Shown: positions 61,185-64,000 of the stretch, one piece after another
Layout of the letters: the number at the start of each line of letters is the position of its first letter
How positions within the stretch are numbered: the stretch's first letter is position 1
NCBI GenBank assembly: GCA_024449915.1
Contig: JAMZAV010000317.1
Location: forward strand, 7,501-71,500
DNA: 64,000 nt
Direction: 5' to 3'
From: Sweltsa coloradensis
Taxonomy: Eukaryota > Arthropoda > Insecta > Plecoptera > Chloroperlidae
Position numbers and translations under genes: made by a program
The notes under the pieces: model-generated
Seen by the model: only the letters and a program-made list of their open reading frames with translations
Database searches by the model: none
Told to the model about the DNA's origin: nothing

Positions 61185-61745
61185 GATGCGTTTTGGCAAA
61201 ATCCTATTCGTTCGGCGGACTGACCACAGGTGTTTGAAATTTTGCACAGTTGTCACTGAAAAAGAAAAAAAAGGCTTTCCAGTCATACTTTTCTAAAAGT
61301 TATTTTAAAAGATAATTGTAATAAAATAAATCATTTTCGCGATTTTAGATTTTATAAAACAGACAAAAATTGACTTTATTCGTGAATTGATTTTGGCAGA
61401 TGAACACACAATATTAATAATCTACAACTGAAGGGCTGTCCAGGGAGGCTTTTTGACCACTATGCAGATAATTAATCATTTTAATTTGTAATTTTTTTTG
61501 TGGGAAGCCTGCTTCGGGTCCGAGGGCTGTTGAAGAGGACTCAATCCCTTGCATTTCCATTAACGACTGAGGAAAACCTCGATAAAATCCTTCTGTCAGA
61601 ATTGCCGGTCTCGACGGGATTTGAACCCCGACCTCCCGAATAAGAGTCACCAACACTGTCGGTTTCATATTATACGTCGGATGCTTCCTGGCTGAACGGT
61701 ACCTCTTTGCCAACTGCCAAATGGGTCCTATTCCCTCTTAAACTG
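61185..61745 (-). mobile_element. foldback MITE, family C (copy 3), interrupted by a SINE
   Basis: ATGCGTTTTGGCAAAATCCT through GGGCTGTCCAGGGAGGC, then after the SINE TTTCATATTATACGTCGGAT to GGGTCCTATTCCCTC. It is collinear with copies 1 and 2. It is more diverged, with terminal motif TTCGTTCGGC instead of TTCGCTCGGC. Confidence 0.75.
61492..61660 (-). repeat. tRNA-derived SINE, family S (copy 2)
   Basis: The minus strand reads GGGAGGTCGGGGTTCAAATC (B box), then the ACCGGCAATTCTGACAGAAGG and ATCGAGGTTTTCCTCAGTCG body, ending in CCCACAAAAAAAATT. It matches 15790-16065 in the same order and lies inside the family C MITE. Confidence 0.8.
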
Positions 61746-62430
61746 AAAATGACATTCCTTTGAGTATTTTCTTTAATCATCCTGCTTATTTGGATTAATG
61801 GCGATACAGAACGATTGTGCATCGATAAATTGATTAGCAATATTTCGAATTTCTTAATAGAGTCTTGGGCGCGGCTCAAACTCGACGCTGACGGTTTCGT
61901 ACCTTTCGGATTACTCAAAAGAAAATCAATAACTTGTTCTGTTTTTGTGTCAGAAATCAAAATTTTAATTTCTCGTACAAGCCTTTATTTTAGTTAAGTA
62001 CCCCATTTTTGTCGGGAGTCATCTTAAGTCCAAACGAAACCATCACTCCAGTTTATGTAAGCAAAGTTTTTAGGATCAAACTAAACCGTATTTTGCAACT
62101 AAGCCATGTACAAGGATAAGATTAACAATTCCGAGTAAGCCAAAAACAATTAGCATCATTGGTGTAACGATGTGGACGTAGTGCGAGAAGAAAAAACGCT
62201 CATTTTGGAAATTGTGGTGCTCCCGTGTTCATTTGATTGTGATTACGAACTGTGTCCAGTAGTACACAAAGCTGTAAAACTTGTGTATAACATCAACAGT
62301 CACGCGAACCTGTTAATCGACTGGTCACAGGTTCGATATAGCTATTAGCTACACTGGCAAACTTACATAAGATTGTACAAGTTTAAAGAAAAATCAAAGG
62401 ATCAAGTTGTGCTCTCTTCAAAAAAGTCGT
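61746..62430. other. unannotated
   Basis: A minus-strand ORF (61670-61960) has a plausible-looking segment (EQVIDFLLSNPKGTKPSAS) outside the MITE, but no domain or splice evidence. Confidence 0.3.
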
Positions 62431-62730
62431 CGCACCCACTTAACTGTCCTCGCACCCTCTTAACTGTCCTCGCACCCTCTTAACTGTCCTCGCACCCTCT
62501 TAACTGTCCTCACACCCTCTTAACTGTCCTCGCACCCTCTTAACTGTCCTCGCACCCTCTTAACTGTCCTCACACCCTCTTAACTGTCCTCGCACCCTCT
62601 TAACTGTCCTCGCACCCTCTTAACTGTCCTCGCACCCTCTTAACTGTCCTCGCACCCTCTTAACTGTCCTCGCACCCTCTTAACTGTCCTCGCACCCTCT
62701 TAACTGTCCTCGCACCCTCTTAACTGTCCC
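62431..62730 (+). repeat. 20-bp satellite, 15 units
   Basis: CGCACCCTCTTAACTGTCCT repeats without length change. The first unit has CCCACT for CCCTCT, the last ends TCCC, and units at 62511 and 62571 start CACACC. Confidence 0.97.
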
Positions 62731-62871
62731 GGCACTAAACTGTATTCACACCCGGCAAATTTCTCTCTGCTCTGGTTCTTACGAATTAAAATATTAATAT
62801 TTGAAACGTTATATTTCCTTCCAAACCTTTGGAGTGACTTCATCTTACTTTATTTGCCTTGTTTCTCTTAG

Positions 62872-62999
62872 ACTGCTGAGATTCTACAGATGGGAGAACA
62901 TCTCGATCGATTTGATTGAAAAAACAAAGAGACGAGATCAGCCTACCCACTTGGTCTGCGATTTGGTTTATTCAGCTGTTTTCCAACGTGGCTTACAGA
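62872..62999 (+). CDS. candidate internal exon (128 bp), product unknown
   Basis: A pyrimidine-rich tract and AG (TTGCCTTGTTTCTCTTAG, ending 62871) precede an open segment. A consensus donor follows it (CAGA|GTAAGTAT, GT at 63000-63001). Only one frame is open across it. It encodes 42 whole codons, including RWENISIDLIEKTKRRDQPT and HLVCDLVYSAVFQRGLQ. The composition is charged and hydrophobic like a folded protein, unlike the low-complexity ORFs elsewhere. It would enter in phase 2 and leave in phase 1. I do not recognise the protein, and no neighbouring exon is evident in this window. A chance combination of splice-like sites remains possible. Confidence 0.38.
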
Positions 63000-63001
63000 G
63001 T

Positions 63002-64000
63002 AAGTATAAGATATGACATTCCCGTCACATACATTTTATTTTCTTATGAAATGAAAGATAATATCCAAACATGACGTTACTGTCAGTGTAGAAATTCAAA
63101 ACTTTACCCTGTCTTGTTTGTAACTTATTTCATTAATTCAAAGCAAATTCGCAGAACCTGACAAAATGGCCCAGAGTCTTTGATACAAACTCTACTAAAT
63201 ATTTAGTACGTTCTACTTAATTAAGCGAATGCTGCGATAAACTTAATTTAAAATAGCTCTAAGGGTTTCTTTCTTAATTATTCAAATGCCTCTAAGACAG
63301 TTCCACTAGAAGAGAAACCTTGCACGGTTTGGAGAGCTGAAGTCTCTCTAGATGCTATGATCTCACCTATTTACATAACTTTATTATAATTATTTGCGCG
63401 TGTTTCTTACACGAACTGACTTGATAAGTTATAAGTTTTATGTTTAGAGTATTAAGAAATATATTTTTATAAACATACTCGACACAAATTTAGAGTCCCC
63501 TGACTAAATATGATAAATGTCAACAACAATATTCTATGGATTTATGTTCATGTCATTAAAATTGTGAGTTATGAATGTTTGCTCTGGGTTTGGCACATTT
63601 TAGTGCGCCACTGAAACGTATATGGCGGAAAGCAAACATTAATTTTTATTAATTCTAGTGTAAGTATGTTTTACCGCCGGCGCCGGTACAACGGACGTAG
63701 AAATACGTTATATGTTTCTATGGGCAAAAAAAGTTCGTAAGCATAAAGTTCAAAACGAATTGTAAAAAAAAACGAATTTTTGCAGGATTTTATATTAGTA
63801 TTTCGATTAGCCAACTATACTGGATGATATAGACGCGGCTATTATATATTAGCCAAAGAGAAGTAACCATGCTATATTTATTGGTTATAATACTGGATAT
63901 AAAATGTCATTGGCAACGTCAAATTCTCATACCATCAAAATTGTAGCCCTCAAAGCTAATGAGGTTGTCTTGTTCTTAGTAACGTAAACAATACATTTTC
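63002..64000. other. unannotated AT-rich stretch
   Basis: No recognisable gene, RNA or repeat. If the exon at 62872 is real, this would be intron. Confidence 0.35.

Noticed and set aside
61670..61960. 96-aa minus-strand ORF as a host exon
   Set aside because: Its C-terminal part runs through the family C MITE, and the remainder has no convincing splice sites or known domain.
62431..62730. CRISPR-like regular array
   Set aside because: The 20-bp units are directly adjacent with no unique spacers, in a eukaryotic context; it is a satellite.

Overview
This is eukaryotic, AT-rich, repeat-dominated nuclear DNA. I see no intact protein-coding host gene, and it reads like an intergenic or intronic stretch of a large arthropod (probably insect) genome. 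The basis for that guess is a Jockey/CR1-type LINE fragment, tRNA-derived SINEs with a TTTTCCGAGG-like body, an LTR retrotransposon, many MITEs, and simple repeats such as (TTTCA)n, (GTCGTT)n and (AGAGT)n. The taxon is inference only; I cannot name a species.

The dominant repeat is a family with about ten copies: 2175-3520, 9829-10723, 22602-23376, 24128-24844, 35304-36072, 43364-43703, 55779-56492, 58764-59224, 59491-60105 and 60615-61107. Read in its own orientation it starts TTGGATGAGCG and carries the inverted copy of that motif inside its other end. It then has an AACGC/GCGTT hairpin and stops at CTAG, followed by T. One copy sits inside a SINE whose uninterrupted relative is also in the window. 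Comparing the two gives T|T insertion with no target duplication. These are hallmarks of Helentron-associated elements (HINE/DINE-1-like). The 2175-3520 copy carries a LINE reverse-transcriptase fragment fused directly to its 5' terminus, in frame with an ATG in that terminus.

Layout. 1-1013: two SINEs and a palindromic MITE. 2175-3520: Helentron-like element with LINE cargo. 4999-7219: two further MITEs. 9829-12127: another Helentron-like copy, (TTTCA)n and (GTCGTT)n arrays. 15662-22251: (GAGT)n, a SINE, and a 5.8-kb LTR retrotransposon with a broken gag and no recognisable pol. 22388-24997: minisatellite, then a three-level nest (SINE containing a hAT-like MITE containing a Helentron-like element). 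29054-30541: foldback element with ~240-bp arms and a 9-bp target duplication. 31332-31738 and 38909-39326: two SINEs whose heads are derived from 5S rRNA, each with target duplications. 35190-36120: SINE interrupted by a Helentron-like element. 41079-41517 and 50204-50253: full-size and minimal 50-bp members of one hairpin family. 45769-46830: inverted plus tandem 420-bp units. 48109-48676: cluster of hairpins. 50760-51217: hAT-like MITE. 51927-52437: ~165-bp tandem repeat. 55779-61745: dense mobile-element region. 62431-62730: 15 x 20-bp satellite. 62872-62999: the only candidate host exon.

Nothing here forms a metabolic or regulatory gene system. The interest lies in mobile-element architecture: precise insertions that date one another, fragment capture, and extreme miniaturisation. 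Frame breaks in the LTR element and LTR differences fall largely at homopolymers, so some may be assembly error.
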